Of a stretch of DNA of 6,381 nt, positions 6,280-6,381 are shown piece by piece (position 1 is the first letter of the stretch; every line of letters starts with the position of its first letter). The notes under the pieces are model-generated. The model saw nothing but the letters and a program-made list of their open reading frames with translations, was not told the DNA's origin and did no database searches. Made by a program: the position numbers and the translations under genes. The stretch is taken from NCBI GenBank assembly GCA_002900555.1, contig MUGD01000110.1:1-6381 (forward strand). Reading direction: 5' to 3'. Source of the stretch: Thermoplasmata archaeon M9B2D. GTDB lineage: Archaea > Thermoplasmatota > E2 > DHVEG-1.

Positions 6280-6381
6280 TTATTGCATATAAGACATTCT
6301 GCGGGGGCACAACTGCTTTGAATTGACTGATAAGTTAAGAATTATTTCATCCTCAGAGTATATTTTGAATCTATCATCTTT
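6280..6381 (-). CDS. Possible C-terminal end of a truncated gene (enters from right edge)
   Basis: On the minus strand one frame is open from the window edge for 33 codons to a TAA at 6280-6282, ending in SKQLCPRRMSYMQ. A stretch this short can be open by chance in AT-rich DNA. If one base of the C5 run at 6303-6307 is skipped, the frame continues to a TAG at 6258-6260 with the ending LCPAECLICNKEKIHSE, which looks like a cysteine-rich zinc-binding tail and stops 8 bp before the next gene. Either way, it would be the upstream member of the minus-strand cluster. The product cannot be named from what is visible. Confidence 0.3.
   Translation of the reverse strand, partial: KDDRFKIYSEDEIILNLSVNSKQLCPRRMSYMQ
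6285..6293 (-). promoter_or_regulatory. TATA-like element upstream of the helical hypothetical gene
   Basis: CTTATATGC on the minus strand is a fair match to an archaeal TATA box. A transcript starting about 26 bp downstream would begin near 6264, leaving a leader of about 15 nt that has the GGAG at its very 5' end. This is tight, and the element would fall inside the end of the possible upstream gene, so the two readings compete. Confidence 0.3.

Overview
The window is a compact, gene-dense stretch of AT-rich DNA. It most likely comes from an archaeon. The signs are GTG start codons with GGAG-type ribosome binding sites, arginine written mostly as AGA/AGG, TATA-like boxes about 26 nt upstream of likely transcription starts, simple T-run terminators, and an archaeal-style PhoU domain tail. 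The lineage cannot be fixed from the sequence alone. An uncultured Asgard-type or other mesophilic archaeon is a reasonable guess, but only a guess.

Layout. The left half (1-4898) is on the plus strand. It holds the 3' end of a PhoU-domain protein, then after 6 bp a CPA1-family cation/proton antiporter with a long cytoplasmic helical tail (264-2003), then after a 105-bp gap with a stem-loop a complete type II P-type cation ATPase (2109-4898). The right half is on the minus strand and converges on the ATPase across 56 bp. Reading in the direction of transcription it holds the probable end of a truncated gene (6381 to about 6258), a soluble all-helical protein of unknown function (6249-5593), and a six-helix HdeD/DUF308-type membrane protein (5536-4955).

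How the genes may work together. The plus-strand genes form an ion-homeostasis block. A proton-coupled Na+ (or K+) antiporter and an ATP-driven cation pump lie side by side, with a PhoU-domain protein, a family known to regulate transporters, directly upstream. The pump has SERCA-like ligands in M4, M5 and M6 but a glutamine in M8 where SERCA has a glutamate, so Ca2+ is likely but Na+ or another cation is not excluded. The minus-strand genes have no visible functional link to this block.

The most noteworthy observations are an in-register 60-residue duplication in the antiporter tail, two substitutions at conserved CPA1 positions, the mixed ion-site signature of the ATPase, the unrecognised helical protein, and a possible frameshift at a C5 run in the truncated gene at the right edge. 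I see no CRISPR array, insertion sequence, tRNA or rRNA. Nothing here proves a wholly new system.
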